Source: Kineococcus endophyticus (GTDB lineage: Bacteria > Actinomycetota > Actinomycetes > Actinomycetales > Kineococcaceae). From it: a DNA stretch of 64,000 nt. The number at the start of each line of letters is the position of its first letter. Positions within the stretch are counted from its first letter, which is position 1. The notes beneath the pieces are model-generated. The model did no database searches. It had not been told where the DNA came from and saw nothing but the letters and a program-made list of their open reading frames with translations. Location: the NCBI RefSeq assembly GCF_040796495.1, contig NZ_JBFNQN010000005.1, positions 1 to 64,000 of the forward strand. Reading direction: 5' to 3'. The translations under genes and the position numbers were made by a program. Below are positions 1 to 8,424 of this stretch, one piece after another.

Positions 1-1051
1 AGGTGATCGACTCCACGCCGTCGACGGGCTTGTCGGTCACCAGCGCCACGCCGGTGTCGTAGAAGTCCAGGCCCGGGCTCGTCGAGGGCTTGGTGCCGTC
101 CTTGGCGTAGTCCGCGATCGCCTTGACACCGAGTTCGGCCATCTTCAGCGGGTACTGCTGCGCGGTCGCGCCGATGACGCCGTCGGTGACCTCCTTCACC
201 CCGTCGCACCCACCGTCGACCGAGACGATGATCACACCGGACTTCCCGGCCGCCTTCAGCGCGTTGTCCGCACCGGACGCGGCGGGCTCGTTGATCGTGT
301 AGACGACGTTGATGTCGGGGTTCTTCGTCAGGCAGTTCTCCATCGCGGTGCGGCCGCCGTCCTCGGCGCCACCGGTGGGTTCGTTGCAGACGATGGTGTA
401 GTCCCCGCCGTCGTACGTTCCGGTCTTGTCCTCGTCGCCGTTCTTCTTGGGATCCTTGGTGTCGATCCCCATGCCGGTGAGGAAACCCTGGTCGCGGTTG
501 TAGTCCACCGTGACGACCTTGTCGTTGAAGGCGTCCAGGAGCGCGATCGTCGCGGGCTTGCCGCCGAGCTGGCCCTTGGCCCACTTCCCGATCATCTCGC
601 CGGCCTTGAAGTTGTCGGTGGCGAAGGTGATGTCGACGGTGTCGGCCGGGTCCGGCGGGGTGTCCAGGGCGATGACGTACAGGCCCGCGTCGCGCGCCTT
701 CTCGATCGCGCTGTTCACGCCCGGGCCGTTGGGCGTGATGAGGATGCCCTTCTGGCCGGCCGCGATGGCGTTCTCGATGAGCTGGACCTGGCCCTGCTCG
801 TCGCCGTCCTCCTTGCCGGCACCGACCGTCAGGTCGATGCCGTCCTTCTCGGCCTCGGCCTTGGCGCCCTTCTGCATGGCGACGAAGAACGGGTTCTGGG
901 AGTCCTTCGTGATGAGCGAGACGGCGACCTTGTCGTCACCCCCGCCGCCGGAACCGGTGCTGCCGCTGCCGGAACCGCAGGCGACGAGGCTGGCCGCGGC
1001 GAGTGCGGCGACACCGACGGCAACGGTCGGGCGGGTGCGGACGATCTTCAT
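1..1051 (-). CDS. Sugar ABC transporter substrate-binding protein, FrcB-like (3' part beyond left edge)
   Basis: This lipoprotein binds a monosaccharide outside the membrane and hands it to an ABC permease that must lie beyond the left edge. The N-terminus reads MKIVRTRPTVAVGVAALAAA then a lipobox-like LVAC at about residue 25, followed by a Gly/Ser linker. The mature part has the periplasmic-binding-protein type 1 fold (PF13407): SLITKDSQNPFFVAM, ITPNGPGVNSAIEKARDAG, IALDTPPDP, TINEPAASGA. The close agreement with FrcB-type fructose binders suggests fructose; ribose or another sugar is possible. ATG at 1049-1051 has an AGGAGG ribosome site just upstream. It diverges from a ROK regulator, the probable controller. 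Confidence 0.9.
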   Translation of the reverse strand, partial: MKIVRTRPTVAVGVAALAAASLVACGSGSGSTGSGGGGDDKVAVSLITKDSQNPFFVAMQKGAKAEAEKDGIDLTVGAGKEDGDEQGQVQLIENAIAAGQKGILITPNGPGVNSAIEKARDAGLYVIALDTPPDPADTVDITFATDNFKAGEMIGKWAKGQLGGKPATIALLDAFNDKVVTVDYNRDQGFLTGMGIDTKDPKKNGDEDKTGTYDGGDYTIVCNEPTGGAEDGGRTAMENCLTKNPDINVVYTINEPAASGADNALKAAGKSGVIIVSVDGGCDGVKEVTDGVIGATAQQYPLKMAELGVKAIADYAKDGTKPSTSPGLDFYDTGVALVTDKPVDGVESIT

Positions 1052-1129
1052 CGATTCCTCCTGTGGGGCGCAGATCCCGCGGTCGTCGGTGACCGGGTGC
1101 CGCCACCGCGCTCTGTGGCCGACGGCAGG

Positions 1130-1210
1130 AGAGTGCCCGGCACTTACGTCGGCTGTCAACGACTAGATCTCGACTTCTGCTTGACAATCGACATAAGGCA
1201 GGCGGAGGCT
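1130..1210. promoter_or_regulatory. Divergent promoter pair between ABC binding protein and ROK regulator
   Basis: Two TTGACA boxes point outwards: minus strand at 1154-1159, plus strand at 1181-1186. Each is followed after 18 nt by an xANNNT hexamer, CACTCT (1130-1135, minus) and GAGGCT (1205-1210, plus). The 14-bp blocks TTGACAnnCGACnT are inverted copies of each other. Between them is AGATCT flanked by direct CGACT repeats (1160-1175). This centre is a plausible binding site for the adjacent ROK protein; that is inference. Confidence 0.55.
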
Positions 1211-1241
1211 CAGGCCGTCACCCACCGACCCAGGAGGTCTC

Positions 1242-2453
1242 ATGGCACCGGCCGCACCGCGGAGGACCTCCGACGGCGGTTCCGGGCAGGCGCTCGACCT
1301 CATCACCTCCGGCCGCGCCCGGACGCGGACCGCCCTGGCGGACGCGCTCGGACTGTCGCGGTCGACGACGGGGCAGCGGCTTGAACCCCTGCTGGCCAGC
1401 GGGCTCGTCCAGGAGTCCGACGACCTCGTCGCCTCCGGAGGGCGGCCGTCGCGCAGCCTGCGACTCAACGCCCGCGCCGGGCTGGTGGTCAGCGTCGACA
1501 TCGGCGAGGAGCGGACGCGGGTGGCGGTCACCGACCTCGAGACCGCGGTGCTGGGCGAACGCGTCCTGGCCCTGCGCCTGGACGACGGCCCGGAACCGTT
1601 GCTGGAGAGGATCTCCGAGGCAGCGCGTCAGGTCCTGCGGGAGGACGACCTCACCGGGGCACCCGTCGTCGGGATCGGCCTGGGTGTTCCGGCTCCGGTG
1701 GACTCCGCCGCGGGCCGGGTCACGGGATGGTCGATCATGTCCGGGTGGGACGGTTTCGACGTCCGCGACCACCTGCGCCGGGCCTGGGGCGTTCCCGTCG
1801 TCGTCGACAACGACGTGAACGTCCAGACCGTCGCCGAGCACCACCGGTTCTGGCCGGACGTCTCCCACCTGTTCTACGTGAAGATCGGCACCGGCGTGGG
1901 CAGCGGGATGGTCGTCGACGGGGCGGTGAACCGAGGTGCCCAGGGCGGGGCCGGGGACATCGGCCACGCCCACGTCGGCGGGTACGGCGACCCGCAGTGC
2001 CGGTGCGGGAACCTCGGGTGCCTGGAGTCCCTCGTCGGCGGGTGGGCACTGGCCCGCGACCTGCGCGACGCGCCACGCCCGGACATGCACGACGCCCGGG
2101 ACGTGGCCCGGCAGGTGAAGCTCGGCGAGGTGCAGGCCGTGACCCGTCTGCGCGCCGCCGGCCGGATCCTCGGGGAGGCCGTCGCCTTCGCCACCAGCCT
2201 GCTGAACCCGGAGGTCATCGTCCTGGGCGGGTTGCTGAGCGTCAGCGGCGACCACCTCATGGCCGGGGTGCGCGAGACCGTGTACCAGCGTTCGCACCCC
2301 CTGGCGACGCGGCAGTTGCGCATCGTCCCCACCGGGTTCCGGTCGCGGTCGGGGATCGTCGGCGCGAGCTACCTCGTGCGGGACCACGTCCTGGCCCCCG
2401 CCCGGGTGGACGGGCTGCTCGCGGCCGGCGACTCCCCCTTCGAGCTCCCCTGA
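1242..2453 (+). CDS. ROK family transcriptional regulator
   Basis: A 403-residue repressor of the NagC/XylR type, which senses a sugar or sugar phosphate. An N-terminal winged helix (about residues 20-65, ALADALGLSRSTTGQRLEPL) is followed by a ROK domain with DNDVN near residue 190 and the zinc motif CRCGNLGCLE (Cys253, 255, 260), preceded by GHAHVGG. The start is fixed by AGGAGG at 1232-1237, five bases before the ATG. It diverges from the sugar-binding protein gene and probably regulates it and itself. The helix-turn-helix argues for a regulator and not a free sugar kinase. Confidence 0.9.
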   Translation: MAPAAPRRTSDGGSGQALDLITSGRARTRTALADALGLSRSTTGQRLEPLLASGLVQESDDLVASGGRPSRSLRLNARAGLVVSVDIGEERTRVAVTDLETAVLGERVLALRLDDGPEPLLERISEAARQVLREDDLTGAPVVGIGLGVPAPVDSAAGRVTGWSIMSGWDGFDVRDHLRRAWGVPVVVDNDVNVQTVAEHHRFWPDVSHLFYVKIGTGVGSGMVVDGAVNRGAQGGAGDIGHAHVGGYGDPQCRCGNLGCLESLVGGWALARDLRDAPRPDMHDARDVARQVKLGEVQAVTRLRAAGRILGEAVAFATSLLNPEVIVLGGLLSVSGDHLMAGVRETVYQRSHPLATRQLRIVPTGFRSRSGIVGASYLVRDHVLAPARVDGLLAAGDSPFELP

Positions 2454-2462
2454 CGCCGAACT

Positions 2463-2482
2463 CCTGACGACGCCGCGTCAGG
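2463..2482. terminator. Short inverted repeat between convergent genes
   Basis: CCTGACG (2463-2469) and CGTCAGG (2476-2482) form a 7-bp stem with a 6-nt loop between the ROK gene and the convergent RibD-C gene, covering the latter's stop codon. There is no T-run. It could end transcription from either side, but it is weak. Confidence 0.35.
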
Positions 2483-3038
2483 ACCGCACCGCGTACCGGA
2501 GGCCGACGACCCCCTGGGCGAACCGCCGCACGTCCTGCAGGTCGAGGTCGACCCGCAGGCCGAGGGGCAGCGCCGGGCGGCCCCCACCGACGGCGACGGG
2601 ACACACCAGCAGGACGCACTCGTCGACGAGACCGTGCCGGAACGCCTCGGCCCCGAGCGCGGCTCCGCCCACGCTGAGGTCGGTGTCCGAGGCCTGCTTG
2701 AGGGCACGGACGACGTCGGGGTCGAACTCGCGGTGCAGCGTCGTCCGCGAGGTCGTCACCGCGTCGAGCGTCCGGGAGAACACGACCTTGTCGGCGTCGC
2801 GCCAGACGGCGGCATACTCCTGCACGACGTCCGGTTCACCCTCGAGCCAGTCGTCGTCCTCCCAGACCCGCATCGTCTCGTACATGCGCCGGCCGTAGAG
2901 GGACGTCCCGATGCGCCGTTCGTGCTCGTTCCAGAACGCGTGCACCTCCTCGTCGGGGACGGACCAGTCGAACGCCCCGGAGGCGTCCTCGAGGTACCCG
3001 TCGAGCGAGGTGTTCGCCGCGTAGACCAGTCGACCCAT
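2478..3038 (-). CDS. Dihydrofolate reductase family protein (RibD C-terminal domain)
   Basis: A 186-residue protein of the RibD_C/YyaP-like branch of the DHFR fold. It begins MGRLVYAANTSLDGYLED, typical of the family's first strand and substrate loop, and has LYGRRMYETM, SVGGAALGAEA and LLVCPVAVGGGRPAL. These proteins bind NADPH, and their substrates are mostly unknown. The ATG at 3036-3038 has GGAGGAACTC before it, so the longer upstream open frame is not used. It is a single gene converging on the ROK gene. I would not call it a folate-pathway DHFR. Confidence 0.85.
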   Translation of the reverse strand: MGRLVYAANTSLDGYLEDASGAFDWSVPDEEVHAFWNEHERRIGTSLYGRRMYETMRVWEDDDWLEGEPDVVQEYAAVWRDADKVVFSRTLDAVTTSRTTLHREFDPDVVRALKQASDTDLSVGGAALGAEAFRHGLVDECVLLVCPVAVGGGRPALPLGLRVDLDLQDVRRFAQGVVGLRYAVRS

Positions 3039-3102
3039 GAGTTCCTCCGCCTCCCCGAACTCCACCCTGCACCGGAGGGGACCGCCGGACAAGGGGTCGC
3101 CC

Positions 3103-3630
3103 TCACGCGGCGGACGTGGCGACCCGCAGGTCCGACACGACGACGTCGAGGTCGACGGCCCCGTCCGTCGGGACCCGCACCACCGGCCCCAGTGCGAGAG
3201 GTTCGGCGTTCGCCGCCCAGCGGTCGTAGTCCTCCCCCAGCCGCCGCTCGTCCTCGTGGACGGCCGACCTCCGGCGCGCCGCGTACCGCCGTCGCGCCAG
3301 CGCCGGAGCCACGTCGCACCACACCTCGACCACGGTGGACGCACCGCTCGTCGCCACGCCCGCGCGGGCGAAGGTCAGGTCTCGTGGACGGAACCACCAG
3401 GACTCCACCAGGACCGTGCCCGGCAGCCCCGCCGCCACCGCCCAGACCGTGTCCATCGCGACGGCGCCCAGCCGCGGGCGGGGGAACTCCGCCGGCAGCA
3501 CGGGGGCGAGGGCCTCCTTCACCGCGTCCTTCGTCAGGCACGGCCACCCCGTCCGCTCGGCCAGGCCGCGCGCCAGCGTCGTCTTCCCCGCTCCCGGCAG
3601 CCCGTTGACGAGGATCACGACGGCGGCCAC
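3103..3630 (-). CDS. P-loop AAA/zeta-toxin-like small-molecule kinase
   Basis: A 175-residue P-loop kinase-like protein. Walker A is GLPGAGKTT close to the N-terminus, preceded by a VVILVNG strand. Later come KDAVKEAL and VLVESWWFRP, and an Arg-rich lid (ALARRRYAARRR). Proteins of this shape are annotated as AAA_33/zeta-like kinases acting on small molecules; the substrate cannot be told. I chose GTG at 3630 because CAGGGT (3637-3642, minus) lies exactly 6 nt upstream, the leaderless pattern seen throughout the window. GTG 3618 is an alternative. Confidence 0.7.
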   Translation of the reverse strand: MAAVVILVNGLPGAGKTTLARGLAERTGWPCLTKDAVKEALAPVLPAEFPRPRLGAVAMDTVWAVAAGLPGTVLVESWWFRPRDLTFARAGVATSGASTVVEVWCDVAPALARRRYAARRRSAVHEDERRLGEDYDRWAANAEPLALGPVVRVPTDGAVDLDVVVSDLRVATSAA

Positions 3631-3779
3631 CGGCCCACCCTGGCACGGTGCTCCCGTGATCGGCACGCCGCCGAGTTCAGCGCGATCCGGCTGCGGAACG
3701 CCGGAGCGGGGCAGGCCGGAGGAGGACGTCGCCCGGGCGGCGGATCCAGCGAGGCCTGAAACGTCCCGAACCATCCTGC

Positions 3780-4193
3780 ATGTTCACCTCCGCCGTCACC
3801 GGGGCCCGTGTCGTGGGTTTCACGCGCGAGGCCGGCTGGTGCCAGGCTCCCGGGTGCGCCCACCCCGTCCCCGAGGGCGTGGCCCTCGTCGTCCTGCCCG
3901 ACGGCCGGTTCGCCCACTTCGCCCGCACGTGCGTCCGGCACGTCCTGGGGGTGACGCTCACGCTCGAGGACCTGCTGGCCATCGAGGCCCGGCGGCACGC
4001 CGCCTTCGTCATGGGCCTGGCCCAGGTCCACGCGGCGTTCGTCCGTGAAGACCCGGACCTGTGCGCCGGTCTCCTGCTGACCCTGGAGGAACTGCGGCCC
4101 GCGACGGTCGCCGAGCGCATCGTCCTGGAGTCGGCCCGGGCTCGGCTCGAACTCGTCGTCGCCACGGGGACCAGCGAGGCGGTCGACGCGTAG
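3780..4193 (+). CDS. Hypothetical protein with Cys/His-containing N-terminus
   Basis: A 137-residue protein that I do not recognise. Residues about 20-55 hold WCQAPGCAHPVPEG and FARTCVRHVLG, that is three Cys with nearby His, which might bind a metal. The remainder is predicted helical with no signal peptide or membrane segment. Codon use matches the neighbours. It lies on the plus strand directly before another unknown gene (gap 29 bp) and diverges from the P-loop kinase. Translation from ATG 3780 lacks a clear ribosome site. Confidence 0.55.
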   Translation: MFTSAVTGARVVGFTREAGWCQAPGCAHPVPEGVALVVLPDGRFAHFARTCVRHVLGVTLTLEDLLAIEARRHAAFVMGLAQVHAAFVREDPDLCAGLLLTLEELRPATVAERIVLESARARLELVVATGTSEAVDA

Positions 4194-4222
4194 GCCGGGA
4201 GGCCGACGCGTACGATCGGCGC

Positions 4223-4696
4223 GTGGTCCTGCCGATCAGCCATCCCCTGCAGCGGTACAGCGTCAGCGGGTACCAGGAGGAGGAACTGCCCTCGGGCGCG
4301 GTCGCGTGGTCGGCGAACCTGTTGCGGTACGGGCAGGGGTTCGGCCTGGTGACCGACCACGGCGACGGCCGGCCGGCCGAGTGGACGTTCACCGACGCCG
4401 GGTACGGCGAGGAGTTCCTCACCGCGGCGGCCGCGCTGCACCCGGACTCCGAGGACCCGGGGGCGGTGCTCGTCGACCAGCTCGTGACCGTCCGGGCGAT
4501 GAACTCCCTGGACCAGGTCGCCTACTGCCTGGACGACGACGCGTTCGAGACCCGCGGGGAGCACCGGCTCGCCGACCCCGGCCTGACGTTCCTGCAGGTC
4601 CGCCGCGACCTGGCCGAACGGTTCCCCGACCGCAACCCCCGCATCTGGGACAAGAACGCGTCGGCGATGGTGCCGGTCACGTCCCCCTCCACCTGA
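4223..4696 (+). CDS. Hypothetical protein
   Basis: A 157-residue protein of unknown function. It begins MVLPISHPLQRYSVSGYQEE and contains FGLVTDHGDGRPAEWTFTDAGYGEEFL and an acidic middle. It looks globular and cytoplasmic, with no signal or membrane segment. The GTG at 4223 is chosen because TACGAT (4211-4216) is followed by exactly 6 nt and the start codon, a -10 element for a leaderless mRNA; the longer upstream frame overlaps the preceding gene. Its stop is 2 bp from the stop of the convergent chemoreceptor gene. Confidence 0.65.
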   Translation: MVLPISHPLQRYSVSGYQEEELPSGAVAWSANLLRYGQGFGLVTDHGDGRPAEWTFTDAGYGEEFLTAAAALHPDSEDPGAVLVDQLVTVRAMNSLDQVAYCLDDDAFETRGEHRLADPGLTFLQVRRDLAERFPDRNPRIWDKNASAMVPVTSPST

Positions 4697-4698
4697 GG

Positions 4699-6285
4699 TC
4701 AGCGGCGGAACGTCGCCACGACGGAGTTCAGTTCCGCCGCCGAGCGCGCCACCTCGCCCGCCGTCGTCGCGGTGTGCCCCGCGCCGGTGGTGGTCTGGGC
4801 CGCCGCAGCGGCGATGCCGGTCGTGTTGAGCGCGATCTCCTGGGCACCGGCCGAGACCTCGGTGACGTTGCGGACCATCTCGGCGGTCGTGGCCGACTGT
4901 TCCTCGACGGCAGCGGCGATCGTCGACTGCAGGGCGTCGACGCGGACGATGACCTCGGCGATGTCCTCCACGGCCCGCGCCGCGGCGTCGGCGTCGGTCT
5001 GGGTGGCCCCGACCTTCGCGACGATCTCCTCCGTCGCCCGCGCGGTCTGCTGCGCCAGTTCCTTGACCTCCCCGGCCACGACGGCGAAACCCTTGCCCAT
5101 CTCCCCGGCCCGGGCGGCCTCGATGGTGGCGTTCAGGGCCAACAGGTTCGTCTGCTCGGCGATGGAGGTGATGAGCTTGACCACGTCACCGATCTCACGG
5201 CTGGAGGCCGACAGGCGCGTCAGTGTCGCCGAGGCGTCGTGCGCGGAGGCCACCGCGCCGGCCGCCGTCTCCGACGCCTGCGCGGTGGCGGAGGCGATCT
5301 CGCGGATGGCCGAGGTCATCTGCTCCCCGGCCGCGGCGACCGTCGCGATGGACGTCGAGATCTCCTCGGTGGCGGCGGCGACGACCTGCGCCTGGACGGC
5401 GGACTCCTCGGCCCCGCCGGACAACTGCGTCGCGACGGCGGTCAGCTCCTCGCTCGAGGCGGCGAGCGTGACGGCGTTGTCGGCGATGCGGCCCACGGTG
5501 GCCGACAGCGCGTCCAGGGAGGTGTCGGTGGCGACGGCGAGGCGGCCCACCTCGTCGCGGGCCACGTACTCGACGCGCTGGTCGAGGCGGCCCTGGGCGA
5601 GGCCCTCCATGACCTCCACGGCGCGACCGAGGGGCCGGGCGATGGAACGTGCCGTGAGGACGGCGGTGACGGCCGCCAGCACGAGCGCGAGGAGCACGGT
5701 GCCCACGACGACCGCGACGGCGGTGCGGTAGGCGGTCTCCCCCTCCGCCGCGATGGCCTGCGCCGCAGCGGTCTCGGACTCGTCGAGCTCGGCGATGGCG
5801 GCGCGGACCCGCTCGGCGGCGGGCGCGGCGGACGTCGTGCGCTGCTGGACGAAGGCCGCCAGCTCGTCGTCCTGCGCCAGCGGCAGGAGGGCCGTCACGG
5901 CGGTGCGGTAGTCGGACAGGGCGGCGGTCACGGCCTCGCGCTGGTCAGCGGGGGCGGACGGTCCGCTCGCGAGGTAGCGGGCCCAGGCGGCGTCCACGGC
6001 GGCGTCGTCGGCCTGCAGGCGCTGGGCCGCGGCCGCCGTCGAGGCCGCGTCGGGGGCGAGCGCGGTGTCGGCGAGGTCGGAGCGGGCCAGGACGAAGGCG
6101 GTGTCCACCTTGTCGACGGCGTCCACCGAGGCCAGCCCGGACGTGGCCAGGTACTGCATGTGGTCCTGCGCCTGGGCCAGGCGGTGCAGCCCCACCCCCG
6201 CGACGAGGACGAGGAGCGCCCCGACGAGCCCGAACCCGACGGCGAGCTTCGCCGCCACCCTCAGGTCACGCCACCGACTCGCCAC
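4699..6285 (-). CDS. Methyl-accepting chemotaxis protein
   Basis: A 528-residue membrane chemoreceptor that passes an external signal to CheA/CheW. Order: first membrane helix (about 11-33), extracellular four-helix-bundle sensor (about 35-180, Ala/Asp-rich, 4HB_MCP type), second membrane helix (about 185-212), HAMP, and a long cytoplasmic coiled coil. The conserved hairpin tip [19 protein letters not shown] lies near residues 377-396, followed by [15 protein letters not shown]. No C-terminal CheR pentapeptide is seen. The start is GTG 6283-6285. No other che gene is in the window, so this is an orphan receptor here. Confidence 0.95.
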   Translation of the reverse strand: MASRWRDLRVAAKLAVGFGLVGALLVLVAGVGLHRLAQAQDHMQYLATSGLASVDAVDKVDTAFVLARSDLADTALAPDAASTAAAAQRLQADDAAVDAAWARYLASGPSAPADQREAVTAALSDYRTAVTALLPLAQDDELAAFVQQRTTSAAPAAERVRAAIAELDESETAAAQAIAAEGETAYRTAVAVVVGTVLLALVLAAVTAVLTARSIARPLGRAVEVMEGLAQGRLDQRVEYVARDEVGRLAVATDTSLDALSATVGRIADNAVTLAASSEELTAVATQLSGGAEESAVQAQVVAAATEEISTSIATVAAAGEQMTSAIREIASATAQASETAAGAVASAHDASATLTRLSASSREIGDVVKLITSIAEQTNLLALNATIEAARAGEMGKGFAVVAGEVKELAQQTARATEEIVAKVGATQTDADAAARAVEDIAEVIVRVDALQSTIAAAVEEQSATTAEMVRNVTEVSAGAQEIALNTTGIAAAAAQTTTGAGHTATTAGEVARSAAELNSVVATFRR

Positions 6286-6403
6286 GACCGCCGTCCCCTC
6301 GCAAGGCGGGGGCGCGGTGCCCCCTCCCCCTGGTGATCGGCAGGCGGGCCGGACGGCTGGAGCCGCCCGACCCGCCCGGTTCCAGGGGACGTGCAGCCGG
6401 GTG

Positions 6404-6955
6404 TCAGGCCGCGCGGGTGGCGGCGACGAGCCCGTCGAGGACCGAGGTGAGCTTCTCCACGACCTCGGCGTCGTCCTTGGGGTGGGTCTGCGCGAACCGG
6501 ACGACCGAACCCGGGATGGCGAAGGTGACGTCGGACAGGACGTTCGCGCCGGCGATGCCGAGCGCCTTGCGGGCGTCGTCCTGGGCCCAGACGCCGCCGA
6601 ACTGGCCGAACGCGGAACCGACGACGACGAGCGGCTTGCCGTTCAGGGGGCTGGCGCCGTACGGGCGGGAGGCCCAGTCGATGGCGTTCTTCAGCACGGC
6701 CGGGACGGTGCCGTTGTGCTCGGGGGTGACGACGAGGACCGCGTCGGCGGCGGTGAGCGCGGCGCGGAAGTCCAGGGCGGTCTGCGGGACCGATCCCTCG
6801 ACGTCGACGTCCTCGTTGTAGAAGGGGAGGTCGCCCAGCCCTTCCTGGATCGTCAGCTCGACGCCCTCGGGGGCCAGGGCGACGGCGGTCTCGGCGATCT
6901 GCCGGTTGGTGGACGCGGCGCGCAGGCTGCCGACCAGCACCAGGACGTGGGTCAC
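6404..6955 (-). CDS. NAD(P)H-dependent FMN reductase family oxidoreductase
   Basis: A 183-residue flavodoxin-like reductase of the NADPH-dependent FMN/quinone reductase family (PF03358). The FMN phosphate loop is [11 protein letters not shown] (about 9-19), and the isoalloxazine-binding segment is [17 protein letters not shown]. Such enzymes reduce flavins, quinones or azo compounds, often as protection from redox stress. The GTG at 6953-6955 has GAGGAG a few bases upstream. It diverges from a TetR regulator, with a palindromic operator lying on its -10 box, so it is very likely repressed by that protein. Confidence 0.9.
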   Translation of the reverse strand: MTHVLVLVGSLRAASTNRQIAETAVALAPEGVELTIQEGLGDLPFYNEDVDVEGSVPQTALDFRAALTAADAVLVVTPEHNGTVPAVLKNAIDWASRPYGASPLNGKPLVVVGSAFGQFGGVWAQDDARKALGIAGANVLSDVTFAIPGSVVRFAQTHPKDDAEVVEKLTSVLDGLVAATRAA

Positions 6956-7000
6956 GGGGAACTCCTCGGGAGACGGTGGGCACCCGGTCGGGCGCCCGAA

Positions 7001-7034
7001 ACGGACTGTAGTCCGTATCTTGTCCCAGCTTCAA
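7001..7034 (-). promoter_or_regulatory. Promoter of FMN reductase with overlapping TetR-type operator
   Basis: ACGGACT-GT-AGTCCGT (7001-7016) is a perfect inverted repeat, 7-bp arms and 2-bp centre. On the minus strand TTGAAG (7029-7034) and TACAGT (7005-7010) are 18 bp apart, a good -35/-10 pair for the reductase gene, and the palindrome covers the -10. The geometry suits a TetR dimer encoded by the divergent gene starting at 7090. Confidence 0.75.
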
Positions 7035-7089
7035 GCAGACACCGTCCGCCCGAGCGGCCGAGCTCCCAGCGCTCCCCTAGGCTGCGCGG

Positions 7090-7725
7090 GTGGCGAGGAT
7101 GCTGGCCCTGCTGGGCGACGGCGCAGGGGTCCCCGGCCGCGCCGACGCCTCCCGCAACCGCGAACTCCTGCTGTGCGCGGCCCGGCGCCTGCTCGCCGAG
7201 GTCGGCCCCGACGGGCTGAGCATGGACGCGCTGGCCGACGCGGCGGGTCTGGGAAAGGGCACCGTCTTCCGCCGGTTCGGTTCCCGCGCAGGGCTCTTCG
7301 TCGCGCTGCTGGACGAGGACGAGCGCGCGTTCCAGTCCGCCTGCCTGACCGGTCCCCCGCCGTTGGGCCCCGGCGCCGACCCCGTCGAACGGCTCGTCGC
7401 CTTCGGCCGCGAGCGTCTGACCTTCGCCGACAGCCGGGCGGCACTGCTGCGCGAGGCCCGCGCGCGGCGGACGACCCCCGGGGCGCCCGGGGACTTCACC
7501 CGGCTGCACCTGCGCGTCCTCCTCGAGGCCGCCGGCACGCGGGGCGACACCCAGGTCCTGGCCTACCAGCTGCAGGCGGTGCTGGAAGCGCCGCTGCGGC
7601 ACCACGTCGAGGCGGGCCTGGACACGGGCCTGGACGCCGGGCGGGGCCAGGCCCCGCCCCTTGACCGCCTCACGGCCGGGTGGGCCGACCTCGTCCGGCG
7701 CACCACCGCCGACCGGCTGCGCTGA
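7090..7725 (+). CDS. TetR/AcrR family transcriptional regulator
   Basis: A 211-residue repressor. The N-terminal helix-turn-helix (about residues 22-68) contains LLCAARRLLAEVGPDGLSMD and AGLGKGTVFRRFGSRAGLF, the TetR signature. The C-terminal helical half is the ligand-binding and dimer part. GTG 7090 is supported by TAGGCT (7078-7083) ending 6 nt upstream, so the transcript is probably leaderless. It diverges from the FMN reductase gene across 134 bp holding a perfect palindrome, so that gene is the likely target, with a quinone, flavin or electrophile as inducer (inference). Confidence 0.9.
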   Translation: MARMLALLGDGAGVPGRADASRNRELLLCAARRLLAEVGPDGLSMDALADAAGLGKGTVFRRFGSRAGLFVALLDEDERAFQSACLTGPPPLGPGADPVERLVAFGRERLTFADSRAALLREARARRTTPGAPGDFTRLHLRVLLEAAGTRGDTQVLAYQLQAVLEAPLRHHVEAGLDTGLDAGRGQAPPLDRLTAGWADLVRRTTADRLR

Positions 7726-7791
7726 GCACCGATGAGTCCGGCGGCAGCCGGGAGTCGACCGCACGACGGACCGGACGCACCAGGAGGACGC

Positions 7792-8412
7792 ATGGGCCAG
7801 ATCCACCTCGAACTCTTCGCCACCCTCGACCTGGTGGGGCAGGGCCCCGGGGGTCCGGACGAGGACCCCGTCGGGTTCGCGTTCAGCGGCTGGCAGGCCC
7901 CGCTCGTGGACGAGCACACGGGACGGCAGGTCGCGGCCTCCTACGAGGGCACCGACGCGCTGCTGCTGGGACGGCGCACCCACGAGATCTTCAGCGCCTA
8001 CTGGCCGCACCAGGAGGGCGGGCGCGACGACGACATCGCGACGCTGTTCAACCGCGTCCCCAAGTACGTCGCCTCACGCGGCCGGCCGGACCTGTCGTGG
8101 TCGGGATCGGTGCAGCTCGGACCGGACCTGCCGGCGGCCGTCCGGGAGGTCCGGGAGCGGCACGAGCGCGTCAAGGTCGTCGGCAGCCTGAACCTCGTGC
8201 AGACCCTGCTGCGGGAGCGGTTGTTCGACGAACTGCACCTGTGGCTGCACCCGCTCGTCCTGGGCACCGGCAAGAAGGTGTTCGACGGCGGCGTCGTCCC
8301 CGCCAACCTCACGCTGCTCGCCCCGCCGGACGCGGGACCCCGCGGCACCGTGTTCCTGCGCTACGGCCTGGCCGGGGGAGTTCCCGCGACGGGTGACATG
8401 ACGGCGGGGTGA
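7792..8412 (+). CDS. Dihydrofolate reductase family protein (RibD C-terminal domain)
   Basis: A 206-residue member of the RibD_C/DHFR-like fold, the second in this window. It has ALLLGRRTHEIFSAYWP, KYVASRGRPDLSW, VVGSLNLVQTLLRERLFDELHLW and PLVLGTGKKVFDGG, the last being the NADPH-binding end of the fold. The physiological substrate is unknown. ATG 7792 is preceded by GGAGGACGC. It follows the TetR gene by 66 bp in the same direction and may be co-transcribed. It is distinct from the copy at 2478-3038, with little identity outside the fold motifs. Confidence 0.85.
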   Translation: MGQIHLELFATLDLVGQGPGGPDEDPVGFAFSGWQAPLVDEHTGRQVAASYEGTDALLLGRRTHEIFSAYWPHQEGGRDDDIATLFNRVPKYVASRGRPDLSWSGSVQLGPDLPAAVREVRERHERVKVVGSLNLVQTLLRERLFDELHLWLHPLVLGTGKKVFDGGVVPANLTLLAPPDAGPRGTVFLRYGLAGGVPATGDMTAG

Positions 8413-8424
8413 CCCGTCCCGGGA

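Noticed and set aside
1242-2453. ROK protein as a glucokinase
   Set aside because: It has an N-terminal winged helix and lies divergent from a transport gene, both features of a repressor.
4306-6336. Very long open frame antisense to the chemoreceptor gene
   Set aside because: Its composition is Gly/Arg-rich nonsense, typical of antisense frames at this GC, while the minus strand gives a perfect chemoreceptor.
2478-8412. The two DHFR-fold genes (2478-3038 and 7792-8412) as trimethoprim-resistance folA
   Set aside because: Both lack the catalytic-site pattern of true DHFR and match the RibD C-terminal branch; neither lies with thyA or in a mobile context.
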